DNA of 64,000 nucleotides from Sulfuricurvum sp. (GTDB taxonomy: Bacteria > Campylobacterota > Campylobacteria > Campylobacterales > Sulfurimonadaceae). A model generated the notes under the pieces. That model searched no databases. It was not told the origin of the DNA and saw nothing but the letters and a program-made list of their open reading frames with translations. Of the stretch, positions 19,075-27,726 are shown one piece after another (position 1 is the first letter of the stretch; every line of letters begins with the position of its first letter). The stretch is taken from contig JAGXFL010000013.1 in the NCBI GenBank assembly GCA_024637295.1, forward strand, positions 124,001 through 188,000. The letters are read 5' to 3'. The position numbers and the translations under genes were made by a program.

Positions 19075-21205
19075 AGTCCTCTCTATCAGTATTATTGCCT
19101 GTAGCGCTTTATTGGCTAATGACCGCGTTGAGTTATTCGGGTCAAATGCCCAAACGAATGGCTCTATAGTCACTGCTACTGGAAATCCGGTGATTACGTA
19201 TCAAGATAAGATTTTGACGGCTGAGCGACTCTCCTATGACCACAACACGAGTGTGATTGAGGCTGAGGGAAATGTGACTGTTTTTCAAGAGGGAAAACAG
19301 CATGTCATGAGTGATTATACAAAACTTAATATGGATATGAACACACGTCAGTCACGCCCTTTTTACATGATCGATCATGATAACGGTTTGTGGGTAAGTA
19401 CTAAACAATCGGATGCCTGTGAAAGTAAGATCGATTTGGCAAGCGGTATGGTATCGGGGTGCAACTCAACGGATCCTTTATGGAAAATCCGTTTTAGCAG
19501 CGCTAATTACAATACTGATAGTATGTGGATGAATCTTTACAATGCCCGTTTGTACATTGATGATGTCCCTCTTTTTTATCTCCCTTATTTTGGATATCCA
19601 ACCGATACTACACGCCGCAGCGGTTTGTTGATCCCAACACTTGGGATCTCAAGCTCCGAGGGCTTTTATTATCAGCAACCCATTTACCTTGCACCTCAAG
19701 ATTGGTGGGATTTAGAGCTAAAACCTCAAATCCGCACAACACGTGGTTCGGGATTGTATACGGATTTTCGTTTTGTGGACACGGCATCTTCGTTTGGATC
19801 GATCAAAGCAGGTTACTTCAAAGAACAATCGGCCTATGCACTAGAGCAAGATTTGGCTCATATCAAACATTACGGATACGATGTCAATTATCGGCATAGC
19901 GCTTTTTTGCAAGAGTGGTTTGGTTTAAAGATCGATGGTGAGTCAGGATTGTATGTCAATGGCAGCTGGATGAACGATGTCGATTACCTGAACTTGCAAG
20001 GAAGCGATGAAACACAAAATGTCACGACCAGTCAAATCCTTTCACGTATCAATGCCTATTACAGTGACGAAGACGATTATTTAGCGATGTACTTGAAACA
20101 CTACCAATATCTAGATGTGGTTGATAACAGTAAAACGATTCAGATCCTGCCAACCGTGAATTATCACCACTACTTGGAAAATTTGCTTAACGATCACCTA
20201 TTATTCAATGCAGATGTGAGTGCTACCAATTATTACAGACCCGATGGAAAACGGGCAATAGAAGCAAATTTGAATGTCCCATTGACACTCCAAGCGGGCT
20301 TATTTGATAATTTGATCGATACTAGTTATACAGCAAATGTGAGCGGGCGTTTACTCGAATTTTATGGTTATCCGCAAGCCAATGAGACTAATGGTGAATA
20401 TCAAACGGGACAATATGCTCAACTTGACCACACGTTTAAAATAGGGAGTAGTTTAGTCAAAGCATACGGAGAAACATCCCATGTCATCGCCCCTGATGTT
20501 TCTTATACACTCGCAGGAAGCCGTTTTTATGATGGATATTATGATCGCTATCATGGTACCTGTGTTGCGGGAAATACAGCTCCTGTATGTGAGTTCTATT
20601 CGTTGCAAGACCCTAGTGATACACTCTCTTTGGGACTTAATAACTATTTGTTTGAAAAAGGGAAGCAGACGTTAGTAGACCGCCTTTCTCAAAATTTTCG
20701 ATATGACAAAACCGGCAATTATTATGGTGAATTGATGAATGAACTAGAGTGGGAGATTACACAGGCGGTCAGTTATTATAATGTTACCGCGTTAAATCAT
20801 GACCGATCACGTATTACCAAAGAGCTCAATACGGTACGCTATAATGATGATCGTGTAACCGTATCCATCAATCATAGTTATACGGATGAATTACGTAATG
20901 GAACGATTGCTTACTCTAGTTATTGGTCGGCCGATGCATCCTATCAATACAATCGGTATTATCGTATTTTTGGCCTTATCGCATACGATTACCATGCAGA
21001 TTTAATGAAACGAAGTGAGATTGGCTTTATGTATTCGCAAAGATGTTTAGACCTTGGGTTACGTTTTGTACAAAATAATCGCCCGGTATTGACGAATCTA
21101 AATAGTAATAATTCTATTAATGATTCCTATATCTTTCTTACCTTGATATTGAAGCCGATTGGCGGATCATCATTTAATTATAAAATTACGAACCATCAGC
21201 AGTAG
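19067..21205 (+). CDS. lptD: LPS-assembly protein LptD
   Basis: 712 residues with a Sec signal peptide (LSISIIACSALLA). LptD is the outer-membrane barrel that inserts lipopolysaccharide into the outer leaflet. Residues 30-90 form the LptA/OstA-like periplasmic domain (TATGNPVITYQDK, EAEGNVTVFQEG). The rest is Tyr/Asp/Asn-rich alternating beta structure ending with strand-like repeats. Cys pairs occur near residues 119-133 and 504-512. It lies in an operon with an RDD protein and an MCE protein, so the operon serves envelope lipid transport. Confidence 0.92.
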   Translation: MRKVLSISIIACSALLANDRVELFGSNAQTNGSIVTATGNPVITYQDKILTAERLSYDHNTSVIEAEGNVTVFQEGKQHVMSDYTKLNMDMNTRQSRPFYMIDHDNGLWVSTKQSDACESKIDLASGMVSGCNSTDPLWKIRFSSANYNTDSMWMNLYNARLYIDDVPLFYLPYFGYPTDTTRRSGLLIPTLGISSSEGFYYQQPIYLAPQDWWDLELKPQIRTTRGSGLYTDFRFVDTASSFGSIKAGYFKEQSAYALEQDLAHIKHYGYDVNYRHSAFLQEWFGLKIDGESGLYVNGSWMNDVDYLNLQGSDETQNVTTSQILSRINAYYSDEDDYLAMYLKHYQYLDVVDNSKTIQILPTVNYHHYLENLLNDHLLFNADVSATNYYRPDGKRAIEANLNVPLTLQAGLFDNLIDTSYTANVSGRLLEFYGYPQANETNGEYQTGQYAQLDHTFKIGSSLVKAYGETSHVIAPDVSYTLAGSRFYDGYYDRYHGTCVAGNTAPVCEFYSLQDPSDTLSLGLNNYLFEKGKQTLVDRLSQNFRYDKTGNYYGELMNELEWEITQAVSYYNVTALNHDRSRITKELNTVRYNDDRVTVSINHSYTDELRNGTIAYSSYWSADASYQYNRYYRIFGLIAYDYHADLMKRSEIGFMYSQRCLDLGLRFVQNNRPVLTNLNSNNSINDSYIFLTLILKPIGGSSFNYKITNHQQ

Positions 21206-21215
21206 GGGAATATAG

Positions 21216-22613
21216 ATGAAATTGGAAGCAAAGATAGGTCTTTTTGTGGTTATGGCGCTTGGCGCATTGTTGGTACTCTCAACGCAAGTAACCTCATTGG
21301 GAAAATGGGGCCAAAGCGGCTACCCAATCGAAGCCTATGTGGATGATGCATCAGGCCTTGAAAAGCATACCCATGTCTTGATGAACGGTGTAACAATCGG
21401 CGAAGTTGAAGAGATAACGATCGAGGGAAAGCATGTTCGTCTTAGTTTGTTGATCAACGACGGTGTCAAAGTCCCTAAAGACTCTTCGGTTATCGTGGCA
21501 CAAGAGTCATTATTAGGGTCGAAAGTCTTGAACATCGTTGTAGGAGATGCTGCGCAAAGTCTTAATAAAGGCGGTGTCCTAGCGCAATCAAAACGATATG
21601 CGTCGTTTGATCAAACCAGTGATTCGGTCAATGCAGCTGCCAATGAGTTGCAACTTTTATTGCATGATTTTAGAGAGACATTGGATGAAGAACACCGCAA
21701 AGCGATTCAAGATGCGATTATCGCTTTTCGTGATGTTGGGGTTAACCTCAATGGGGTAATCGGGGATAACCGTCAAAATCTGTATGCAGCAATTGATAAT
21801 TTTAAAGAGATGAGTGCAGGATTTAGTCAAACGGCAAATACGGTTAATAAAGATTTGCCAGACACAATGGCAAAAATAAATTCGCTAGCCACACGACTGG
21901 ATAATATCAGCGGTGCATTAGAGTATAAGCTTCCTGAAGCAGTCGATAAATTTACGAAGATCGAAGATAATGTGAGTGTGATGTTGGCGGAAAATCGTGC
22001 CGGATTAAAAGATACGATTTCATCAGCGGGATCCTTCTTCAAAAGCGGTGAAGAGGCATTTGGAAAAGTGGACACGATGCTCTCCAACTTTACCACCAGC
22101 GAGTTGCAAGTAGCGATGCATGCGGATTATATGATGCGGGACCAATATTCAAAGATCTATTTAGGGGTGACGTATCTGCCTAATCCTGAAACGTATTATA
22201 TGATTGATTTGATTAGCACGGATGATTATTCACAGCCAAATGTATTACCGGGAAAACATGTTAAAAGCGATCGTTTGTACTCAGTACAGTACGGAAAACG
22301 TTTTGATGACTTCTTGCTGCGTTTTGGAGCGATTGAGTCAACGGGCGGCGTAGGAATCGATTACTTTGCAAAGCATGATCGCTTTAAGCTTTCAGCAGAG
22401 GCATTTGATTTTAATGCTATGAATGATGTTCGCGGCGATCGTGCACATCTTAAAGCACAGCTTCGTTATCAAATGTTGAAGCACTTGGAACTTTACGGAG
22501 GTTGGGATAACTTCCTAAACTCAAAATCTCAAAATCTTTTCTTAGGTTTGGGTCTACGGTTTATCGACAACGACATAAAATATACTTTTGGCGCCGCATC
22601 GATGGCACGATAA
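21216..22613 (+). CDS. MCE/MlaD-family protein with C-terminal beta-rich domain
   Basis: 465 residues. A membrane helix (about 6-24) precedes an MCE domain (about 35-115; VDDASGLEKHTHVLMNGVTIGEVEEI). A long helical region (about 140-290) follows. Residues 300-465 are rich in Tyr, Phe and alternating patterns (YSVQYGKRFDDFLLRFGA, LFLGLGLRFIDND) and resemble outer-membrane barrel strands. MCE proteins carry phospholipids between membranes. No other mla genes are adjacent. It starts 11 bases after lptD. Confidence 0.85.
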   Translation: MKLEAKIGLFVVMALGALLVLSTQVTSLGKWGQSGYPIEAYVDDASGLEKHTHVLMNGVTIGEVEEITIEGKHVRLSLLINDGVKVPKDSSVIVAQESLLGSKVLNIVVGDAAQSLNKGGVLAQSKRYASFDQTSDSVNAAANELQLLLHDFRETLDEEHRKAIQDAIIAFRDVGVNLNGVIGDNRQNLYAAIDNFKEMSAGFSQTANTVNKDLPDTMAKINSLATRLDNISGALEYKLPEAVDKFTKIEDNVSVMLAENRAGLKDTISSAGSFFKSGEEAFGKVDTMLSNFTTSELQVAMHADYMMRDQYSKIYLGVTYLPNPETYYMIDLISTDDYSQPNVLPGKHVKSDRLYSVQYGKRFDDFLLRFGAIESTGGVGIDYFAKHDRFKLSAEAFDFNAMNDVRGDRAHLKAQLRYQMLKHLELYGGWDNFLNSKSQNLFLGLGLRFIDNDIKYTFGAASMAR

Positions 22614-22630
22614 TTTAATTAGGGATTACA

Positions 22631-24808
22631 ATGAAATACACGGTCGATTTGGCACTTAAAAATAAACAGGAGTCGTATGCACTCAATCAAGTAGCGGCGC
22701 AAGCCAATGGCGCCGTATGGCTTAAATCGGGGAATACTGTTATTTTAGCAACCGTTGTTATCGATGAAACCCATTTTGTGGACGAAGATTTTTTACCGCT
22801 AACCGTACAGTATATTGAAAAAAGTTATGCGGCAGGAAAGTTTCCAGGCGGATTTATCAAGCGTGAGACGAAACCAAGTGATTTTGAAGCATTGACATCG
22901 CGTATTATCGATCGATCGTTACGTCCTTTGTTCCCAAAAGGATTCGCCAATCCGATTCAAATTTCTGTTTTAGTGCTCAGTGCGGATGCGGATGCGGATT
23001 TACAAGTATTGGGTCTGAATGCGGCATCGGCAGCATTGTACATTTCGGATATTGATATTTTCAATTCGGTAACAGGTGTACGTGTTGCCAAAATTGATGG
23101 CAACATCGTGTTTAATCCAAAACACAGCGATTTAGAGCGCAGCACATTCGATCTTTATTTGGCAGGCAGCAAAGACGACATGTTGATGATCGAGATGCAG
23201 GCTCTGGGAAGTGATGAAGCACAGGTTGTCGAAATAGGTTTGGTAGATCCCTTGGTAGACCCTGTGATGGCTACTCAAAGCATTGTGATGCGTCAATCCA
23301 ACGCAATGGGTGAAGATGAGCTCATTGATATACTAGCACAGGCGCAAACGGTTCTTCGTGAAGCCAATACGATGTATGAAAATGCCTTTAAACCGTATGC
23401 TAAAGCAGCGTTTGAACTGCAATGCGTGATCAAAGAGATTGATAGTGAAATGTGCGACTATGTTGTTTTGAAGCATACTGATGATTTGAAGCGTGGAATT
23501 TCACAAATGGCAAAAACAGAGCGCTCTACAGCGCTTCGAACTATACGTAAAGCCGTTATGACAGAAATGCCGCAATGGGATGAACATGAGTTGAAAAAAG
23601 CGATTGAATCGGTGAAACGTACGATGGTTCGCACTCAAATATTGGACGAAAAGGTACGTGCAGATGGCCGTGCATTAGGCGAAGTTCGTCCGATTACTAT
23701 TGAAACCAATGTCTTGCCAAGTGCACATGCATCCGCTTTGTTTACACGTGGACAAACACAGGCGCTTGTTATTTTGACACTTGGCGGTCCTAAAGACGCG
23801 CAAATGTATGAAGGTCTAACAGATCGCGGTACGCAAAATGAATCTTTCATGGTTCATTATAATTTTCCGGGTTTCAGTGTAGGAGAAGCATCGTCTATCG
23901 GTGCTCCGCGCCGTCGTGAACTTGGGCATGGTAACTTGGCTAAGCGAGCACTAGAAGGGGCAACTGTTAGCAATGGGCAAACCATTCGACTTGTCTCTGA
24001 GATTTTGGAATCAAACGGCTCATCGTCAATGGCTACGGTCTGTGGTGGTTATATGGCATTACGTGCCGGTGATATCGAGGTGTGTGATCCGATTGCGGGT
24101 GTTGCTATGGGAATGGTACAAGAAGGAAATCGTCACGCGATTTTGACCGATATCATGGGGCTTGAAGATCATGATGGTGATTTGGATTTCAAAGTAGCCG
24201 GATCAAAAGTGGGTATCACTGCGATGCAAATGGATATAAAGCTGGGGGGTATCCATTTGGATGTACTTAAAGAAGCGCTTTATCAAGCCAAAGAAGCACG
24301 AGCCCATATCATAGATATTATGATGGCATCTGAAGAAAACATAGAGCTTAATGAGGGGACATTACCAAGCACCGATTTGTTTCATGTTGATCCGAGTTTT
24401 ATAGGTGATATTATCGGTCAAGCCGGTAAAACGATACGTGAAATAATCGAGCGTTTTGATGTTGCGATTGATATTGATAAGAAAAAAGGCTCTGTCAAAC
24501 TCACGGGTAAAAACAGAGAGGGTATCAAAGGGGCACGTGATCACATCGAAGGGATCACAAGTGGCTTAACCCCGGTAGAAAAAGTGGAATACAAAGTGGG
24601 CGATGTTGTACAGGGAAAAGTGAAAAAAATCGTTGATTTTGGGGCGTTTATCGAACTTCCTGGCGGAATCGACGGGCTTATTCACATCTCAAAACTTTCC
24701 GATGGACATGTGGGCCGTGTGAGCGATGTGATCAAAGAGGGCGATGAATTGATGGTTGAGATCGTTGAATTCAAAGGTAATAAAATTGGCCTTGGCCGAG
24801 CTAAGTAA
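22631..24808 (+). CDS. pnp: Polyribonucleotide nucleotidyltransferase (PNPase)
   Basis: 725 residues. A phosphorolytic 3'-5' exoribonuclease in mRNA decay. Two RNase PH-like domains flank a helical linker; catalytic-core motifs GRALGEVRPITIETNVLP and FMVHYNFPGFSVGE are visible. A KH domain (about 585-640, IGDIIGQAGKTIREI) and an S1 domain (about 655-725, VDFGAFIELPGGIDGLIHIS) close the protein. The start follows AGGGATTACA. It lies downstream of the MCE gene with a gap of 17 bases. Confidence 0.97.
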   Translation: MKYTVDLALKNKQESYALNQVAAQANGAVWLKSGNTVILATVVIDETHFVDEDFLPLTVQYIEKSYAAGKFPGGFIKRETKPSDFEALTSRIIDRSLRPLFPKGFANPIQISVLVLSADADADLQVLGLNAASAALYISDIDIFNSVTGVRVAKIDGNIVFNPKHSDLERSTFDLYLAGSKDDMLMIEMQALGSDEAQVVEIGLVDPLVDPVMATQSIVMRQSNAMGEDELIDILAQAQTVLREANTMYENAFKPYAKAAFELQCVIKEIDSEMCDYVVLKHTDDLKRGISQMAKTERSTALRTIRKAVMTEMPQWDEHELKKAIESVKRTMVRTQILDEKVRADGRALGEVRPITIETNVLPSAHASALFTRGQTQALVILTLGGPKDAQMYEGLTDRGTQNESFMVHYNFPGFSVGEASSIGAPRRRELGHGNLAKRALEGATVSNGQTIRLVSEILESNGSSSMATVCGGYMALRAGDIEVCDPIAGVAMGMVQEGNRHAILTDIMGLEDHDGDLDFKVAGSKVGITAMQMDIKLGGIHLDVLKEALYQAKEARAHIIDIMMASEENIELNEGTLPSTDLFHVDPSFIGDIIGQAGKTIREIIERFDVAIDIDKKKGSVKLTGKNREGIKGARDHIEGITSGLTPVEKVEYKVGDVVQGKVKKIVDFGAFIELPGGIDGLIHISKLSDGHVGRVSDVIKEGDELMVEIVEFKGNKIGLGRAK

Positions 24809-24827
24809 TTTTTTAGCTCCTCCCCAC

Positions 24828-24833
24828 TATAAT
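24828..24833 (+). promoter_or_regulatory. -10 box upstream of atpE
   Basis: A perfect TATAAT lies 67 bases upstream of the atpE start in the 92-base gap after pnp. It indicates independent transcription of atpE, which needs high expression. Confidence 0.55.
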
Positions 24834-24900
24834 TTCGCCTACAAAGTGATAAGTAGGGAAACTATCCGAACAGACTTTGATTTAAATACGGAGATTACTC

Positions 24901-25266
24901 ATGAAAAAAGTTCTATTTCTTATGACTGCACTTGTTGCTGCAGCATTCGGTGCTGAGGAAGCGGTAGCGGTTGTTGAAGCTGCTCCTGCAGTAGCTGCTG
25001 CATCTGCAGACGTTGCTAACCAAACTCTTAAAGCGTATTCTATGATCGCTGCGGGTGTTGGTCTTGGTTTGGCTGCACTTGGTGGTGCTATCGGTATGGG
25101 TAACACTGCTGCTGCAACTATCGCAGGTACTGCACGTAATCCAGGTCTTGGCGGAAAATTGATGACTACTATGTTCATCGCTCTTGCTATGATCGAAGCG
25201 CAAGTTATCTATACATTGGTAATTGCTCTTATCGCTCTTTACGCTAACCCATATTTGGCTGCGTAA
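24901..25266 (+). CDS. atpE: F0F1 ATP synthase subunit c
   Basis: 121 residues, longer than the usual 75-90. The first 17-18 residues look like a signal peptide (KKVLFLMTALVAAAFGA), followed by an Ala/Val-rich spacer, then the two-helix hairpin. Helix 1 has the glycine pattern GVGLGLAALGGAIGMG, the loop is ARNPG, and helix 2 carries the ion-binding Glu99 in ALAMIEAQVIY. The product forms the rotating c-ring. The extension is, as far as I recall, common in Campylobacterota. The gene stands alone, as in this group where atpE is separated from the other ATP synthase genes. Confidence 0.94.
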   Translation: MKKVLFLMTALVAAAFGAEEAVAVVEAAPAVAAASADVANQTLKAYSMIAAGVGLGLAALGGAIGMGNTAAATIAGTARNPGLGGKLMTTMFIALAMIEAQVIYTLVIALIALYANPYLAA

Positions 25267-25283
25267 GTTTCGACTTTTTCCTC

Positions 25284-25303
25284 GAATCAGCTTCGGCTGA
25301 TTC
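25284..25303 (+). terminator. atpE terminator hairpin
   Basis: A perfect 8-bp stem (GAATCAGC/GCTGATTC) closed by a stable TTCG tetraloop, followed by a pyrimidine-rich CACCTTCTTTTA. It lies between atpE and tRNA-Leu. Confidence 0.7.
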
Positions 25304-25315
25304 ACCTTCTTTTAT

Positions 25316-25400
25316 GCGGTCGTGGTGGAACGGTAGACACGCTACCTTGAGGTGGTAGTGCCTTACGGGTGTGGGGGTTCAAATCCCCCCGACCGCACCA
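25316..25400 (+). tRNA. tRNA-Leu(GAG)
   Basis: 85 nt with an encoded CCA. Acceptor stem GCGGTCG/CGACCGC, anticodon stem CTACC/GGTAG with loop TTGAGGT giving anticodon GAG, an extended variable arm as in class II tRNAs, and T stem GGGGG/CCCCC with loop TTCAAAT. It is the integration site of the filamentous prophage downstream; the gene is intact because the attL copy completes it. Confidence 0.95.
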
Positions 25401-25401
25401 A
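25378..25401 (+). repeat. attL core (left copy of 24-bp direct repeat)
   Basis: Bases 25378-25401 are identical to 35039-35062. The core covers the T loop, the 3' side of the T stem, the acceptor 3' strand, CCA and one extra A of tRNA-Leu. This is the classic target segment of tyrosine integrases, and the integrase gene lies 75 bases inside. Confidence 0.9.
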
Positions 25402-25475
25402 TTTATCTCTCTAACCCCCTAAAATAGCCACTTTCAAAGCCTTTAACGAAAACCACGAAAAACCCCTATACACCA

Positions 25476-26357
25476 CTAATACGGATTAATATCCAATTTA
25501 AAATCGAATTTTCCATCATTGATAAATTTGGCATATACCTGATGAACCATTTGAGAATCTCTATGACCTAGAATTTGAGCAAGATTATGCGGAGTAGTGT
25601 AACCGCCTGATAGCATCATGGTTGCGAATGTATGACGAGTATTGTAAAGCCTTCTGTATTTAATACCGAGTTTATCGAATAAAGGAAGCCAAAACTTATT
25701 TGAAAAAGTTTCATTATGATTGTATGGTTTACCAAATTGAGTAACAAAAAGATATTCATGATCATGATGATCGTGCAGCGTTTGAAGATGAGGACGTAAC
25801 AGATCTAGAATAGGAACAGAACGAAAACCGCTTTGAGTCTTTGGTGAATTTTCCCCATGTCGGCCACGTGTTCGCTTTACTTTCATTAATCCTTTTTCAA
25901 AATCAATATCTTCTTTCTTCAATCCCATAATTTCACCGCTACGCATACCAGTATAAAAAGCAATATACAAATAATGTTTAAAATTGAAATTCTCAACATG
26001 ATCAATAATTCGGTGCATTTCAATAACACTGAAAGGAAGAATATCTTTTTTCATAATACGAGGTTTACGAAGGAAACGGCAAGGATTAGAAGTAATTACT
26101 TCATCATAAATGGCTTCATCAAATATACCAGTGAGCATAGATATATAATGAGTAAGAGTTTTATTGGAGCATTGAAAATTAAGCAGCCAAAGACGTAATT
26201 CACTAGCTTTAATTTCAGCTATATTTCGGCCATGAAAAGAAGGAAGGACTTTATTACGAATAGTGCCATCATAACGGTAATACGTAGAAGGTTTCAATTC
26301 AACCTTTTTGATTTTCAAATAAGTTTCAGCGTAATATTCAAAGGTCATATTCGTCAT
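25476..26357 (-). CDS. int: Prophage tyrosine recombinase/integrase
   Basis: About 293 residues from the ATG at 26357 (other ATGs at 26384 and 26348). A SAM-like core-binding domain (TFEYYAETYLKIKKVELKPS) precedes the catalytic domain. The first catalytic Arg is in YTGMRSGEIMGL, the second box reads YNTRHTFATMM (Tyr in place of the usual His before the Arg), GH lies in QILGHRDSQ and the nucleophile is probably the Tyr in VHQVYAKF. It overlaps the end of the replication gene by about 20 bases and is adjacent to attL, so it almost certainly integrates the phage into tRNA-Leu. Filamentous phages more often use host XerCD, so an own integrase points to regulated lysogeny. Confidence 0.92.
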   Translation of the reverse strand: MTNMTFEYYAETYLKIKKVELKPSTYYRYDGTIRNKVLPSFHGRNIAEIKASELRLWLLNFQCSNKTLTHYISMLTGIFDEAIYDEVITSNPCRFLRKPRIMKKDILPFSVIEMHRIIDHVENFNFKHYLYIAFYTGMRSGEIMGLKKEDIDFEKGLMKVKRTRGRHGENSPKTQSGFRSVPILDLLRPHLQTLHDHHDHEYLFVTQFGKPYNHNETFSNKFWLPLFDKLGIKYRRLYNTRHTFATMMLSGGYTTPHNLAQILGHRDSQMVHQVYAKFINDGKFDFKLDINPY

Positions 26358-27702
26358 AACCCCACATTTGAAATTCAACATCATGATTCAAAGAAATAAT
26401 TTCACCTTCAATGAGTCCACGTTCAATAAGTTCATTATTTACATGGGCAAAATGATGAGCGTTGACCGTTTCAACATCAATGGACTTCCAATAGCTGTAA
26501 AGGTCGTAATCAGACATCTTAAGAGGTTGTGGTGTTGGTTTGGTAAATTCACCGTCACGATAGAGATAGTGATCATGTTCATAAAATACATCAAGGTAAC
26601 GTTTGGGTTCAGGACGATTTTGCCATTGAGAAGGAACAGGTTGCAGCCGTTGCGGTTTAAATTTTGGTTTATCGGAAAACTCACCAATTTGTTTGATAAT
26701 CGGACCATCCATGTAACGAAGCGTTAAGACTCCACGATCATACTCGAGACAACGCCCATTATCTTCAATGAGCATGAAATAATCATCTTCACGACTCCAT
26801 TCACAAAGCATCGGTTCACGCACCGTTAGATCAGTGAGGTGATACCAATCTTTTTCAATCGCAAATACTTTTTGGTAGACCCATTGAGGAACAGTTGAAT
26901 GAGAAGTCGTAATTCGTCTTATTTTGTTTTTAATATACCATGCTTGAAGATAATCAAGATCAGTTCCATTTTTAAGATCAATGAATGATTTAGTGGCATA
27001 TTTCATAATATAACCAACTGGATTATGTATGGCCGTTTGAAAGCCTTTAGTGTCACCGGCATTACCATCTTCAATAGGTACATGGTTTTGAGGAGCGGGG
27101 AAGTAGCGAACAAAGTCTTTTTTGAACATATCAAAGTAATCGTGTGGAATCCATAGAAGAACATGGAGATGAGGGACACCATCTTTATGAGGTTCGGCAG
27201 CTTTTAGATAGATAAACTGTTTAGCGTCCTTTTTGATCTTTTTAAAAGAATAACCCGATGAATATCTATACCATTGAAAAGCAAGAACATTGTAACAATC
27301 TTTGATCGTGAATTTGGCGCAGCTGAATATTTTATCCCGGAGAAAGCCGTATACTTCATTGTTTGGAATATGGCGAAGGTATTCCGTTTGTTTATCGTGA
27401 TCAAGTTTACGCCATTTAGTGTAATTACCCGTTAAGAAGCCACGAAAGAAGCCATCTAGGGTAATGGTGAGAAAAACAGGTTTAAGTCGCTGTGTGATAG
27501 CTAAAGAGTGCATGGTATTGATTTTATTGGAGAGCTGCGAATAATATCGTTGTGAGATATTGGCAGAAAAAGAAACTTCCAACAAAGATTTAACTTGACC
27601 CGTTGAAGTAGAAAAGAAATTATTAGACAGATAAGAACGTTGAGCGTCCATTTTTTCCTGTGCATATTTAAGATCGTAAGGCGTAAGTCCGTATGTATTC
27701 AT
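26338..27702 (-). CDS. Rolling-circle replication initiator (HUH endonuclease, pII-like)
   Basis: 454 residues. All three HUH Rep motifs are visible: motif I LKPVFLTITLDG, motif II with the metal-binding His pair in PHLHVLLWIP, and motif III VGYIMKYATKS, in which two Tyr are spaced YxxxY as in superfamily I initiators such as phiX174 gpA. The protein nicks the double-stranded replicative form and starts single-strand synthesis. The C-terminal half is not recognised. It has the shared leader box TTAGGAGTGATA in front of its ATG. It lies at the 3' end of the operon next to int, whereas Ff phages carry gene II first. Confidence 0.88.
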   Translation of the reverse strand: MNTYGLTPYDLKYAQEKMDAQRSYLSNNFFSTSTGQVKSLLEVSFSANISQRYYSQLSNKINTMHSLAITQRLKPVFLTITLDGFFRGFLTGNYTKWRKLDHDKQTEYLRHIPNNEVYGFLRDKIFSCAKFTIKDCYNVLAFQWYRYSSGYSFKKIKKDAKQFIYLKAAEPHKDGVPHLHVLLWIPHDYFDMFKKDFVRYFPAPQNHVPIEDGNAGDTKGFQTAIHNPVGYIMKYATKSFIDLKNGTDLDYLQAWYIKNKIRRITTSHSTVPQWVYQKVFAIEKDWYHLTDLTVREPMLCEWSREDDYFMLIEDNGRCLEYDRGVLTLRYMDGPIIKQIGEFSDKPKFKPQRLQPVPSQWQNRPEPKRYLDVFYEHDHYLYRDGEFTKPTPQPLKMSDYDLYSYWKSIDVETVNAHHFAHVNNELIERGLIEGEIISLNHDVEFQMWGYDEYDL

Positions 27703-27705
27703 GGT

Positions 27706-27721
27706 GCTATCACTCCTAAAT
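27706..27721 (-). promoter_or_regulatory. Leader box (Shine-Dalgarno) of the replication gene
   Basis: The minus strand reads ATTTAGGAGTGATAGC just before the rep ATG. The same 16-mer stands before the gene at 33778 and a 12-base part of it before the gene at 33359. It contains the AGGAG ribosome-binding core; the extra identity on both sides is more than ribosome binding needs. Confidence 0.75.
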
Positions 27722-27726
27722 TAAAT

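Noticed and set aside
24798-24819. GAGCTAA/TTAGCTC dyad at the pnp end as a terminator
   Set aside because: A perfect 7-bp dyad but no T-run after it, and it overlaps the pnp stop region; not strong enough to call.
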